A stretch of 64,000 nt of DNA from Farysia itapuensis. Lineage: Eukaryota > Basidiomycota > Ustilaginomycetes > Ustilaginales > Ustilaginaceae. A model generated the notes under the pieces. It saw only the letters and a list, made by a program, of their open reading frames with translations. It was not told the DNA's origin and made no database searches. Every line of letters begins with the position of its first letter. Within the stretch, counting starts at the first letter, position 1. The DNA is taken from contig JALBYC010000011.1 in the NCBI GenBank assembly GCA_023212645.1, positions 124,001 to 188,000 of the forward strand, in the 5' to 3' direction. This document shows, in pieces, positions 41,441 to 52,466 of this stretch. The translations under genes were made by a program, and so were the position numbers.

Positions 41441-44400
41441 ATGGAGCCAGGCAGATCTCGCGCGCCATCGGTGGCTTCGCCGCCGACCTCTGCGTCCAAG
41501 GGAAGCATCAATCATATCTTTCGCTCCCTACGAGGTGGCAGATCCGCAGCTTCTGCCCCCACCGTTGCTAGCGGGCCAAGCACAGCACTATCTCCAATCA
41601 ACACAGCCAGCCCTGCCACATCTAGGAACCCCTTCGAACAAGACGCTGCGAGCCTGAACGAGCCGATATCCCCATATGACCTGAATCGCATAGAGCCAGC
41701 CGACAGCCGCTCCTATGAACCGCTCTTTCACGAGTTACGCAAACCTTTACCTGCATCTCAGCATGCCAGGGACGAGCTGATTCGTCAAAAGATACCCAAG
41801 ATTCGATCCTTGTCCGCGGCGGTCGAAAGACAGAGTGGCAACGCTCCCAAGTTCAGCGATGATGTTCCCCTTGCCGACGTCTTTCGCCTCTGCACGTCTC
41901 TGCTGACGGCAGAGCAGCCACAACTCATGCGCATAGAAGCATGTAATCTCCTCACATTGTCTGTCAAACTGGCCGACAAACGTGCTGCGAACGCATCAAA
42001 AGCTCTTACTGAGCTACGCAACGGAGCTCCAGGCTCATTGTCGTCCAAGATTCCTGATAGCGATCAACCACTTGCTGCCATCGATCGAGCTCTGTTCTAC
42101 AGGCTCGTTCTCACTGTTTCGGCCAGCGAGGTCGATGAAACCGATGTGCACGAACCAAACAAAGCAGTACTGAAGGGGCTGGGTGCTCAGCTTCGAGCAC
42201 TCGAAGTGTTGACCAAAGATGGTCGAGAAGTCGTCGGCTTTCCCGATTTGCTTCTCTCGCTCTCGCGCTGGCTGGAAATCGCTTGGGCGGAAGTGCAGAG
42301 ATTGCGAGTGGGTTGCGAGAAACTCACGCAAGATGCGGAAAGCATAGAGCGATCCAACGATCGGTTTGAGGCTCATCAGGCAAACCATTTCGATGCAGTC
42401 ACCAGGCTCTCTGCCATCGAATGGGATGTCCAAGCTTGCCTTCACCTTCTCACCGGCATACTCAAATATAGCTTCGCCCGAATCCCTCTGGCGCACGCCG
42501 AGATGGCTATTCGCAGCGCCGCCGATGTGATCCTTGGAAAGACAGCGTTCCATACACTTACTCAGCCGACGTCAGCCATTGGATCTCCATCGACAAGAGC
42601 TACCCCATTGCTGGGGCCACAGCGACCGTCTCGACCAAGAGGCGCGGCAGGGAGACGCCGTTCGCGCTCGAAAGACGCTCGTCCCCTCGTCGACGGCTAC
42701 TCGTACTATGGACTCGAGACCATCTCTCCCTCACCCAACACTAGCGACGCATCCACCTCATCCACGCCACGCATCTCCGGCGTGCCAGTTTCGATCGATG
42801 CAGTCACGTCGCACTTGCATGCATCAGCGGCTGCTCCAATCACTCTCACTACCCTGGCTCCCAGTCGCGACGCTTCTGTTCCCTCTCAGCACGCTATCGA
42901 TACTGACTCTCCTTACTACGCCGGTCCGGCCTTGCATCTTGAAGAGGTGCGTAGCACTCTCAAACTCCTCGATGCCACGCTGCGCTACGGTTATCTGCCA
43001 CCGGCATGCATCGACATGGTGGTGAGAATGCTGTGTCGCTTATTGGGATATCACCTTGTCGACCACCAGCACGCCGGCTTCATTTCTAAAAGCCTTGATG
43101 AGCATGACTTGGTGTGGAAAGCCGAGGTCTGGCCCATCTTTTCCAACATCTTGCGCAGCCATTGCGCAAATGCTGCCATTCGCTCAGCGAGACAGATTCT
43201 CGCTCCTGATCTCGTGGACAAGCCCGTCGGCGCTGAAGATCCAGCTGTACTCGTCGGCGCTGTGAGCTTCTTCCGCCTGGCCTTGGTACATGTCGCAGAG
43301 CAAGAGTCTCAAAAGACTCACAACAGTTCCGGCACATCGGGTAAAGCCCAGGCGGAAGACGCACTGGCGCCATTCTTGCCCTTGTCCCTCATTATGCCAG
43401 CTTTGCGCTCAGCGCTCAAGAGACAGTGCGATGTCATCGATCTCGAAGTCCTCAATCTCATATCGGACCTCGTCCCGCCCGAGCAAACGTCTGGCGAAAA
43501 GAGTTTGTCCAGCAAAGATGGCGGTCACAGAGACGCCGATCAGCTTCGAAGCGGGCAGAAGATCAGTAAAGCGTCATACAGCAATCACGACTGGGACTCG
43601 TTGCTCGACTTGATGGCCGAGGCTAAGCGACATCTCGACGGACTAAAGTTCAGTAGTGCGCTCCTCGTTCAATCAACCTCTCGCGGAATGATGAAGGCCG
43701 AAGTCCTCAGCAAATTGGTCGATGCAAATGATGATTTGTCTCCTCCGGTCCTGTCCATGCTCAACGTCCTAACGCGACTCAAGATTTCAACGCCACCTAA
43801 AAGCTTTGGCTCCGATTCAGATGCATCTCGAAAAGGAGATGGTGGTGAACCAGGCATGACACTACCATGGACTCCAAAGCTGGCTCACCTGCTCTTGACA
43901 CTTGCACCGATCTTGCCTGAGGCAACCGTGATCGACCTTGTCCAGTACTTTCGATCTCAGCATCTCTGCTTGCCGAGCAACCCGGAATGGCTGTCCAATA
44001 TACGTCTTCTGCTGCAGGCTTTTTTCTATCGCCCAGACCCTTCGGCACCGGAACTCAATGCTTCAACCCCGGCCGCTCGACACGGTCTTGTCGCCCTTGT
44101 CTTTGATCACGTATACCACGCTGTCCAAGATCTGAACGTCGAGAGGAACCTCTTCATCACTGAGATTGTCCTTCCTCTTGCCAACTCGACGCTCTCGTCA
44201 GAGACAGACGTTCAAATTGAGCAGCAGCTGCGATCGGTTCTAGTGCACGCTGCCGTACTCAGTGGATCTCAGATCCCCGGTCCCATCGACCCAGAGGCTC
44301 AACAACTCGAACAAGCTCAGGTAAAGGAGCACGTCCACGAAGCCGAATTCGAGGAAGTCTTTGTCGAGATCCGCAAGCTCCTTTGTCGTCTTGCCAAGCT

Positions 44401-47400
44401 CAATACGTCAAACAAGAGCTTGATCTTCGAGCTGCCGGATGAGCCCGAGCAGCCCACCTCTCCTCAAGCAAATCGAGCCGTCACCCTGGCAGAGACCAAA
44501 GCCCGCAACGCGGCTCTCGACATGATTGCCATCTTTAATCGTATGGCGTTCAACACTCCTTGGATCGCCAGCTCTGTTGATCGAGACGTCGATCTATCCG
44601 TGCGTCAGCAATGGGAGAAAAAGACACGAGCTGGTTGCATCGCATTGTTCCGCGACCTTCTCGACCTACTCAAGCCGTCGAGAAACACAAACTCGAGCGG
44701 TGGCGTAGGCAACAGCGAAGCTTCGCAATCACAGGTCAACACACCGTCGGCGTGTACCAGAACTCGTTTGGTTATTTTGGAATGGTTGGTCCGTTTCCGG
44801 ACAGATCGTCAGCACCGCGTCTACCTTGCTGGCGATCTGGATGAGTTGGTCTCGTCTAGCGCCACCATCCTGATGCGGGGACCGCTGGATCCCCAACATG
44901 CCACGAGTCCAGAGACCACTGCTGCAACCGCATCCGCTCAAGACCTGAAATCCAAACCTATCGTCAAAGCGCCTTCTGCTGCAAGCAGAAGCGAGCGCGA
45001 AGGCAGAGATGCGCAGCGAAATATGGACGCCACCTCGCGGTCTAAGTCGAAGTTACGTGAAGTATCTCGCGAGCGAGGCCGTACAGAACGCCCGAACGAG
45101 GCTGGTAGACGCATCGTCAGCGACAGAAACCGCAGCACCAGTCAACAAAGATCGGCGCGGGTGCCATCAGAGATCCTTTGGCGATTGCCACAGGAGATTT
45201 CATTCGAAATGCCTCGGATCTCTCTCCGCAGTGATATCATCTACACGTATATCCATCAGGGAAGTGATATGGAATGCTGTGCTGGAAATGCACACCTGCA
45301 TAGTGACCGAGAACGTCCTCCGGCACCAATCCCTGTGTCCGAGTTCCTCGCGGTGGCCATCGAGATTCTGCGATGGGAGCCCGACTGGGAAATTGTCTCG
45401 TATTTGCTCTGCTATCTGCCCCATCAACTTACCAACAAACACCTCTTTTGTGGACCCAAGGCCCAGATTGAAGTGCTACATTTGCGCAAAGAGATCTGCG
45501 AAGGCATTCTCAAAGACAACTTGCTCCCTAAGGTCGTTCTGCCCGAGGATCTCAAGAAAACAGACGTGACAGCTGTCGTATACGACATCCTGGTGACACT
45601 GATGAGTTACCGCACGCTATTCTCGCGCGCCGAGCAAGACGATATGGTGGAAGCCTTTATTCTTGGTCTCAAGAAATCCCAGACCACAGCCCGATCGTGC
45701 ATTCGGGCGTTGTCTATTGCATGCTACGAGCTGCAGAAAAGCTTTACACGCTTCTTCTCGCACATGCTGCTGACACTTACCGCAGTCAGATCGCACATGA
45801 CGATGAGTGTACACATTCTCGAGCTAATTGCGACCGTCGCCCACCATCCGGCTTGTTATGCCAACTTTACGGAAGCCGATTACAAGCGCGTGTTCAGCAT
45901 CGTGTTGCAGTACATCGAGTATCATCAGAGTCCAGAGGCCGCTACTCGGGACGACTACCGCGCAAGCCCGGCTACTTTCTCCCTCTCGCAGTATGTCATG
46001 CTGATGGCGTTCTACAACATCTCGCTCTGGTTCGTCACGCTGAAGATCAGCGACCGACCAAAGCACTTGCCATATGTCTGCCGCGGTTTGCTCAAAGCAA
46101 ACGAGGGCATGGAGAGTCTCTCAGATCAGACGCAAGTGTGTTTTGATTTTCTCGCCAGGTTCACGCACTCGAACGCAGACCCGAAACCGAAACGATCCTT
46201 CCTCAACAATCTCATCATGGGACCGAGCTCAACCGGTGTCGTCAAGACGAAAGACCACTCGCGCCAGTCCAAGACATGGCTCATGGGTAACGGTCTTGTG
46301 ACGGTAGCCACGTTGCGCAAGGAAGGCTGGGTCGAGATTCTTATTCGACGCCCCTCGGGCACAGCGTCTATGATCTGCAAGCTAGAGAATGTGCCCATAG
46401 GGATTCTACCCGAGGAGAATGGCGAGAAACTGGATCTACCGGGTATGCTGATGATGAACCGGGACCCGGATCTAATGCAATCGGCGACCCTTCCTGCGCC
46501 GGATGGAATTGACGATGGCGAGCGGAAAGAAGGAGACAACGACAACAGTCTCAGACGCCGCATCGAGGAGCGTTTGGCTCTGAACGATCGACTCCGAGCG
46601 CGTCGCCCATTAGGGCCTGCCCACTTTGGTCTGGCTGGCAAGCCTCGTGCTGCCTCATTCTCTGGCGCTGTGTCCGGGGAGAAAGTCGCATTGCAACGTG
46701 GACCGGACGCATACAAGCAGCCGAGCGCCGACCATCTCAATGAGGAAGACGAGCCAGCCAAGGATAGTGCACCGACCGACTCGGAAGCCATGCGCCAAAT
46801 CATGAGAGACATTCTGAGCGAGGAAGGCCCCGTGACCGACACTCACTCTGGAGAAGCAGGGAGAACGGCGGCTGCGTCGAACACTGCGGCTTCGGCCGTT
46901 CCGTCAGCACGTACAGCCACGGCGACGACATCGCGCGCAGCTCACAAGGATGCCAATCTCGATCCTGGATTCGTTGCTCTGCAGCTGTCGACATATCCAG
47001 ACATGGCACAGGACTCGGCACCGTCGCTACTGCCAGACGAGCCGGCGACAGATCGCCTGATCCGGGCGATTGACCTCACGCCTGTGGTCGATTTCCACAA
47101 GATCGGGGTGTTGTACGTCGGGCCTGGGCAGAAGGAAGAGGCTGACATTCTGGGCAATCGACATGGATCGAGAGCCTATACACGATTCTTGCAAGGCCTG
47201 GGCCATCTTGTGACGCTCAAGGGGCAGGAAGATGTGTATACAGGTGGGCTGGATCGCAATGCCGACGAACACGGTAAATACGCCTACGTCTGGACGGATG
47301 AGATTTCACAGATCGTCTACCACACAGCTACACTCATGCCCAACGATCCACGCGATCCCATCCGCCGCTCCAAAAAGGCGCTGATCGGCAACGATTTCGT

Positions 47401-47875
47401 GCACATCGTCTTCAACGAGTCCGGCAGGGACTACGAGTTTGGAACGATTGCGAGCCAGTTCAACTTTGTCAATGTTTGCATTTCGCCCTCTACGCGCGGC
47501 GGGGTGAATCTGGGAGCGGCTAATCCGGACGACGCTATTTTCTACCAGGTCAGTCTCCAACGCAGGCCAGGGATGCCTGAATTTTCGCCGATTGGCGATG
47601 GTCAGCTGCTCTCGGCGGACGCACTGGCGAGCTTTGTCCGAATCTTGGCGCTCAACAGCAACGTCATGAGTCAAATCTATCTGGACACGGGCGAAGCCAT
47701 GCAACCCTACTCGTCCAACTGGGTCTCACGCCTGGGTCATGTCCGTCGTGCGCGTACGCAGCTGTTGGCTAAAAAAGCCAAGGATGATCCCGACGCGGTC
47801 CAGCCCCGTCCGTTCCTCGGCATGTCGGCCAGCTCTGAAATGGCCGGTCTCTACGACTTTACAAAGACCTTTTGA
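41441..47875 (+). CDS. TSC2: Tuberin homologue, Rheb GTPase-activating protein (TSC2)
   Basis: 2144 residues in one exon, the longest gene here. The start at 41441 is the first in-frame ATG (upstream the frame has only GTG). A long alpha-helical HEAT-type tuberin region occupies about 60-1650. It is interrupted by Ser/Thr-rich linkers near 380-470 and by an Arg/Ser-rich segment near 1160-1250. The RapGAP domain spans about 1880-2090, with K-I-G-V-L-Y-V-G-P-G-Q and the catalytic asparagine-thumb helix in I-G-N-D-F-V-H-I-V-F-N-E-S-G near 1980. Tuberin with hamartin holds Rheb in the GDP form and restrains TORC1. It is present in fission yeast and basidiomycetes but lost in budding yeast. Single-exon structure over 6.4 kb is notable. 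Confidence 0.95.
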   Translation: MEPGRSRAPSVASPPTSASKGSINHIFRSLRGGRSAASAPTVASGPSTALSPINTASPATSRNPFEQDAASLNEPISPYDLNRIEPADSRSYEPLFHELRKPLPASQHARDELIRQKIPKIRSLSAAVERQSGNAPKFSDDVPLADVFRLCTSLLTAEQPQLMRIEACNLLTLSVKLADKRAANASKALTELRNGAPGSLSSKIPDSDQPLAAIDRALFYRLVLTVSASEVDETDVHEPNKAVLKGLGAQLRALEVLTKDGREVVGFPDLLLSLSRWLEIAWAEVQRLRVGCEKLTQDAESIERSNDRFEAHQANHFDAVTRLSAIEWDVQACLHLLTGILKYSFARIPLAHAEMAIRSAADVILGKTAFHTLTQPTSAIGSPSTRATPLLGPQRPSRPRGAAGRRRSRSKDARPLVDGYSYYGLETISPSPNTSDASTSSTPRISGVPVSIDAVTSHLHASAAAPITLTTLAPSRDASVPSQHAIDTDSPYYAGPALHLEEVRSTLKLLDATLRYGYLPPACIDMVVRMLCRLLGYHLVDHQHAGFISKSLDEHDLVWKAEVWPIFSNILRSHCANAAIRSARQILAPDLVDKPVGAEDPAVLVGAVSFFRLALVHVAEQESQKTHNSSGTSGKAQAEDALAPFLPLSLIMPALRSALKRQCDVIDLEVLNLISDLVPPEQTSGEKSLSSKDGGHRDADQLRSGQKISKASYSNHDWDSLLDLMAEAKRHLDGLKFSSALLVQSTSRGMMKAEVLSKLVDANDDLSPPVLSMLNVLTRLKISTPPKSFGSDSDASRKGDGGEPGMTLPWTPKLAHLLLTLAPILPEATVIDLVQYFRSQHLCLPSNPEWLSNIRLLLQAFFYRPDPSAPELNASTPAARHGLVALVFDHVYHAVQDLNVERNLFITEIVLPLANSTLSSETDVQIEQQLRSVLVHAAVLSGSQIPGPIDPEAQQLEQAQVKEHVHEAEFEEVFVEIRKLLCRLAKLNTSNKSLIFELPDEPEQPTSPQANRAVTLAETKARNAALDMIAIFNRMAFNTPWIASSVDRDVDLSVRQQWEKKTRAGCIALFRDLLDLLKPSRNTNSSGGVGNSEASQSQVNTPSACTRTRLVILEWLVRFRTDRQHRVYLAGDLDELVSSSATILMRGPLDPQHATSPETTAATASAQDLKSKPIVKAPSAASRSEREGRDAQRNMDATSRSKSKLREVSRERGRTERPNEAGRRIVSDRNRSTSQQRSARVPSEILWRLPQEISFEMPRISLRSDIIYTYIHQGSDMECCAGNAHLHSDRERPPAPIPVSEFLAVAIEILRWEPDWEIVSYLLCYLPHQLTNKHLFCGPKAQIEVLHLRKEICEGILKDNLLPKVVLPEDLKKTDVTAVVYDILVTLMSYRTLFSRAEQDDMVEAFILGLKKSQTTARSCIRALSIACYELQKSFTRFFSHMLLTLTAVRSHMTMSVHILELIATVAHHPACYANFTEADYKRVFSIVLQYIEYHQSPEAATRDDYRASPATFSLSQYVMLMAFYNISLWFVTLKISDRPKHLPYVCRGLLKANEGMESLSDQTQVCFDFLARFTHSNADPKPKRSFLNNLIMGPSSTGVVKTKDHSRQSKTWLMGNGLVTVATLRKEGWVEILIRRPSGTASMICKLENVPIGILPEENGEKLDLPGMLMMNRDPDLMQSATLPAPDGIDDGERKEGDNDNSLRRRIEERLALNDRLRARRPLGPAHFGLAGKPRAASFSGAVSGEKVALQRGPDAYKQPSADHLNEEDEPAKDSAPTDSEAMRQIMRDILSEEGPVTDTHSGEAGRTAAASNTAASAVPSARTATATTSRAAHKDANLDPGFVALQLSTYPDMAQDSAPSLLPDEPATDRLIRAIDLTPVVDFHKIGVLYVGPGQKEEADILGNRHGSRAYTRFLQGLGHLVTLKGQEDVYTGGLDRNADEHGKYAYVWTDEISQIVYHTATLMPNDPRDPIRRSKKALIGNDFVHIVFNESGRDYEFGTIASQFNFVNVCISPSTRGGVNLGAANPDDAIFYQVSLQRRPGMPEFSPIGDGQLLSADALASFVRILALNSNVMSQIYLDTGEAMQPYSSNWVSRLGHVRRARTQLLAKKAKDDPDAVQPRPFLGMSASSEMAGLYDFTKTF

Positions 47876-48068
47876 ACCAAGCTGCTCGGCTCCCACCCTC
47901 CCTGTACTTTAAGCGCAAATTCCGAGGCGGTTGTTGTCTATGGTGAAGCGTGCTTGCAAAGCGTATGAGGCTTGACGCGAGGGGGGAGGGTGTGGGGGGA
48001 AAATCCAGTGCGAGCGTATGTGAGAAGAGGAAGCTTTTCGGGCGCGGGAAGCGTGGCGACGCTAGACG

Positions 48069-48305
48069 CTAGGATATAACCCTGCTGTGTGTGGGTTGCA
48101 CTTTCTGAAACTCGCTATTGCGTTGTTGCGACAGGTTATAGTCGATCATTCGCTGACGTTTTTTCTCTGCCTGACGAGCTTCATCGCGTTCGACGCCTTT
48201 GTACATGACATCGCGTTCTCGTTCCTGCATGTAGTGTACCCCCCACACTGTCAGGCCTGATACCAGGACGGATGCTGCCAACGTCAACTTCGCAGGCCGA
48301 GACAT
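48069..48305 (-). CDS. PET117: Cytochrome c oxidase assembly protein Pet117
   Basis: 78 residues, ATG at 48303-48305. M-S-R-P-A-K-L-T-L-A-A-S begins a single inner-membrane helix (about 5-25), followed by V-H-Y-M-Q-E-R-E-R-D and a charged tail (R-D-E-A-R, Q-R-M-I-D-Y-N-L), the family pattern. Pet117 works with Cox15 in heme A synthesis and complex IV assembly. It is divergent from LSM6 (224 bp, with a GT microsatellite at 48347-48360) and converges with TSC2. Confidence 0.9.
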   Translation of the reverse strand: MSRPAKLTLAASVLVSGLTVWGVHYMQERERDVMYKGVERDEARQAEKKRQRMIDYNLSQQRNSEFQKVQPTHSRVIS

Positions 48306-48529
48306 GACAAAGAGAGACGGGAGGGGGGCCGGAAGGAGGAAGGGGTGGGTGTGTGTGTGTCAGAGGTAATAAGGCTGCGAGAAAGCGGCAAAATAAAAGA
48401 AGGGATTGTGTTAGAGCGCGAATAATGCATGTTTCGAGCGCTTCGAGCGTAGTTTGTGCACTCTACCGTCCCCCGTCTCTCACTCTTCCCACTCCCCCCT
48501 TCCCCGTAACGGCTATAATCAGGGAATCA

Positions 48530-48929
48530 ATGGCGAGCTCAGACCCCGCGGGGGCGAAAACAGGAGACCTATCCACCAACGCAAAGGTCAAAGCAGGCAG
48601 TCCCAACGACTTTCTAAAAGGTGTGATTGGTAAACGTGTCAATGTACGCTTAAACTCGGGGATCGACTACCAAGGCATCCTCTCCTGTCTCGATGGATAC
48701 ATGAACATTGCACTAGAACAGACGGCGGAATACGTCGATGGTGTACGAAAGAACTCGTACGGTGATGCATTTATCCGTGGTAACAACGGTAAGTTTCCCT
48801 CTCCCTGTCCGGCCTTGTCCGCGCGTAACTGGGTCCACGAGCTCACACCAACCCGCCCCCAACCTTTCTCCTCGATTACATCCGTGGCTGCGCTGCTCAG
48901 TTATGTACATCACCGCTATGGATAAGTGA
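48530..48929 (+). CDS. LSM6: Sm-like protein LSm6
   Basis: Exons 48530-48788 and 48901-48929 (112-nt intron, donor GTAAGT, acceptor CTCAG) give 95 residues. The Sm1 motif is at about 32-65 (V-N-V-R-L-N-S-G, then G-I-L-S-C-L-D-G-Y-M-N-I). The Sm2 motif I-R-G-N-N-V-M-Y-I spans the splice junction, which confirms the intron. It is a subunit of the Lsm1-7 (mRNA decay) and Lsm2-8 (U6 snRNA) rings. The N-terminal 25 residues are an unconserved Gly/Lys-rich extension. The next gene, velvet, converges 122 bp downstream. Confidence 0.95.
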
Positions 48930-49051
48930 CGGCCTGTCAGAGGCCCGGCTCATGCACTCCAACCACGATCTCAAACTGTACTTGTGTTTCTTTCTCCGCA
49001 TCAGCATGAATTTCAGCACTGTGCGCGCGCCGTATGTGATGAAGCGTTAAA

Positions 49052-51455
49052 CTAGGGTCTAGATGGTCCGGGGGGTGGACGGGACACAGGCGGTGCTCGG
49101 AAGAGATTGCGTCGATGCTCGACCTCGTCCTCGCGAGAATCGCGCCTTGCAGACTCAGACGCTTTGGACGAGTCGGGATGAGCGGCATAGCCGTAGGAGC
49201 TCGCATACGGTCGAGAGAGGGGATCGTCGCGCGCCGGCAGCATGGGCAATCCACTCAGCGCCTCGTGTCGAACAGCATGAGGCGAGGTAGATATCGGCGG
49301 GAGCACAGTGGGTGTATGGCCGTCGTCCACACGGTGTGGCGCCACACGTCCTCCTCGGCTGACGGAATCACGTCGAGCGCCATCCGCCAAACTTGGCATT
49401 CGAAAGTAGGGGTCCGAAGGTCTCCGAATGCTCGCAAGCGGCGCTCCAGCATAGACATCGGATTCGTACGCCGGCCTGTCAGCTACACGAGCTGAGGGTG
49501 GGTAGAGTACATCAGGGATAGGAGATCGTCTTGGCGCGTACAGGCGCTCCATTGTTGGATGGTTTGATGGCTCTGCTTGCCGTCGAGCCGCGTGATGCTC
49601 TGGAACTTGGACGGTGGGTCGACCCAGTCGATTCGCCATCTCGCCTGGGTAGACAGACATTGGGTCAGGCGAAGGCGTACGCACATATCCAGACGATCCA
49701 CGTGGGTCGTACAGATTGTTAGCTTCCAGCCTTGCGCGGGCGTGGTGTTCTTCAAACGCTCGTCGCTCTTCGTAGGTCATGTAGTCGGGAGGCGGATATG
49801 GTCTTGCATAAACCCGGTCTGTCGTGCGTGAGTAAGAAGGGTAAGGCTGAGCGTATTCGGCGGGGCCAAAGTCGGCATGTCGGGTCAATTGCATAGGCGG
49901 TGGCATTCTTGACAATTCCTCTCTGCTCGGCTCTGGTCGAGCTGGGCCAGAGGGACCGGCCGAGTCAAGTCTTTGAGTGGGTCTTCGGTACAGTCCGCGC
50001 TCGCGCAAAGCATAGGCGTCTCGGTATTGAGGCTCAGGTCCAGGACCTGGGTAGACCACCTCTCGTTCTCGCGCCGCACGATGAAAGGCGGTATACTCGT
50101 AGTCGGCTTCCCGACCCGAGGCAGCTCGAAGTCTGGCTGCTTCTGGGTCCCATGGCATCCCATCCACTCGACGTAGGGGCGGCGGTAAGCGGCTGTGTTC
50201 TGGGGACAAGAGCGGGCGGGAGAAGGCCGCTCGATCGTCCGGCATAGCAGGTATCGGTCGAGACGATGGTCTTGCGCCGCTACTGGAAGTGTCAGAGCTC
50301 CGCGCTTTTTTGGAAGGATGCGAGGATGGGTCATTGGAAGTGGATTGATCGGGATCAGAGGCGTCGCTGTCGGGCTTGTGCCGTTTCGAATCGCGGCGTC
50401 GAGAACGAGGATGCTTGCGAACACGAACTTTTAGGCCCTGTTCGGCAAAGGATCGCGAGAGACGGGTAGACTCTTCCATTCCCGGGAATCGTTTGGCTGT
50501 ATATACGTGGAAAGGATCCGAGTAGATGGATTTGCAGTGGTGAACACTTTGACCGATGATTTCAAACAAGCAGAGCTTGAGACGATAGCGGCCTTCGACT
50601 CGAATGCTGAGATCGGGAAAGACAAAGAAACCTTGATGAGAGCCATCAATGTCTTTAAGATGATAAAGACAAGAGACACAGGAGCCACTGGTGTAGCGGG
50701 TTTTGCCATCGTTGAGCAGATGCAGCTCCTCGTCGGTCTCGGCGTGACAGAGCATGGCATACATGAAGAGGTAAGGGTTCTCGAGATACCAGGCCTTGTC
50801 TTCCCAGCCGTCGCCGAGCGAGGTACTGACTGGGACTCCTCCACGAACACCAGGCGTGGCGGGTTTGGGCGAACCTTGACCAAGTTTGCGTTCGACGGGA
50901 GGTGGAGCAGATGCAGTGTCGACGCGAGCGCCGTTGCGGACAGGCTGGTCGTGTGTAACGACACGCAACTGCACGATTGGAGCCGGGTCAATGGGACGTC
51001 GGTCGGCTGAGAAAAGGACAAGACGTCAGTCACAAAATTGTCGTTGTTGTAGTGGGTGGAAGGAGAGCGTTCTTACCTTTTTCGCCGATACCGCACATGC
51101 GGGATTGCTTGGGCTGTTCTCGAACGGTCAACTGATACTCGCTGTAGTCGGTAGAAGAACGAGGAAAGTTGGGGTTAGCGTGAGAAGAGCGTTGTGGAGT
51201 TGGCGCGAAGACTTACATGTGGTCGCGGTTGACCGTCATTTGCTGAACGGCGGCATACTGGTAGGCAACACTGGTTTCCACAGTCGCTGGCAAAGGAGGT
51301 TGCTCTGCAGCGGCAGGATCGGGTGGCTTGATGGCAAGAGGCTCGTCGCGGCTGACGGAGTGTGAAGTGGGTTGCGTTTCTTCTTGCTCGCGACTGTTGC
51401 GGCTGGCGGTGGATGGTCCAGAGGACACACCGCGGTGCATCCTATTGGACGCCAT
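49052..51455 (-). CDS. velB-like: VelB-type velvet-domain regulator with long C-terminal tail
   Basis: Exons 51455-51217, 51141-51077 and 51006-49052 give 752 residues. The velvet domain begins near residue 80 (E-Y-Q-L-T-V-R-E-Q-P-K-Q-S-R-M-C-G) and continues through G-E-K-A-D-R-R-P-I-D-P-A-P-I-V-Q-L, a roughly 50-residue insertion, Y-H-L-K-D, F-F-V-F-P-D-L-S and F-P-G-M-E-E-S-T to about 300. The G-E-K-A-D-R-R-P-I-D-P signature and the insertion match VelB/Ryp3 more than VeA, VosA or VelC. A basic cluster (R-S-R-R-R-D-S-K-R-H) after it could be a nuclear signal. The remaining 430 residues are Pro/Arg/Tyr-rich and disordered, which ordinary ascomycete VelB lacks. Velvet proteins are NF-kB-like DNA-binding regulators of development. 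Both small introns lie within the velvet domain. Confidence 0.9.
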
Positions 51456-52466
51456 GGTAGCAGGTGTGCAATTAGGCTCGTGGACGTGAGGTGGTTGTTT
51501 GACACGTCATGACAGATGGAAGCTGGTGGTCGGGCAACAAGGGGGGACGAGATGGATTTTCTCGGGTAGCAGCGACGTTGGTGAGCGAGCGATGGGATGA
51601 AGTGGATCGGATCAAGATGAGATACCGTAGGTTGCCGGGGATGACAACGGACAAGGCTGCATACACAATGATGAGGGCAGAGAGGAAAAGGAAGAAGGAC
51701 AAAAGGAGGGATGGACGACTTGGGGAACTTCTCAGGGCGCGACGAGACTTGGCGGGATGGCTGTGAGCATGGGATGGCACTCGGATCTAAGTTGACCGCC
51801 CGGTGCAGTCTGCAATCTCAATCACAATCACAAGCACAATCACAACACCCAGAGCCGTAGCCCACCCGAGTCTGTGGAAATGGCAGGCTGCGCAGTCAGA
51901 GCTGCAGACTAAAAGGCTAAAATGTGGCTTGAGACGTGCACAGAGTGCGGCGACATAGCCGGAGAGTGCGGGCTGATTTCTCAAGTTGGCCTCGGTTAGA
52001 GGAAAAGAAGGCAAGAAGGGTGCCGAATTGTTGGTTCCCGGAATGGGTAGAGTAGGGTGACAATGACATGCTTTCACCGTCCGAGAGCTCGCATCTGAAA
52101 ATCTGATCCTGATCCTCACTTGTGGTTCGCCCGCAGACACTGCGCTTCAGCCCGATGTGCCCATTTGAACAACTGCGTGTCCCGCGCCATTGTGATTATT
52201 CCAAAAAGTCACAGTGCCGATTCCGATGTCCCGAAATGCGGAATCAAAATTTGTCAACTGGCGAAAATAATGCGCAGGCCAAAAGCCAGGAAGTTAGACG
52301 CGCGCGCCTTGGGTCTTGTCCCGGTGCCGGTGGACGAACAAACTCAACTTCGGCTATCGACGATCCAAGTCGCTGGCAGAGAGAGCATGAGCAGTGGCGT
52401 ACCAATGGGGTGCAGGTCGAGACCCCCGATTCCGGAACGGCATAAAGACGCTCGCGCTGAGCTTGA
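51456..52466. promoter_or_regulatory. 1.0-kb region upstream of the velvet gene
   Basis: Lies between the velvet start and the TRM61 stop (both leftward), so it should be the velvet promoter plus the TRM61 3' UTR. A CAATCA-type imperfect repeat is found at 51812-51848. Open frames on both strands at 51470-51780 lack a usable ATG or domain. No gene is supported. Confidence 0.45.

Noticed and set aside
51472..51780. 102-residue minus-strand frame with a membrane-like segment upstream of the velvet gene
   Set aside because: It begins at GTG, has no in-frame ATG before the hydrophobic part, no domain, and lies in the expected velvet leader.
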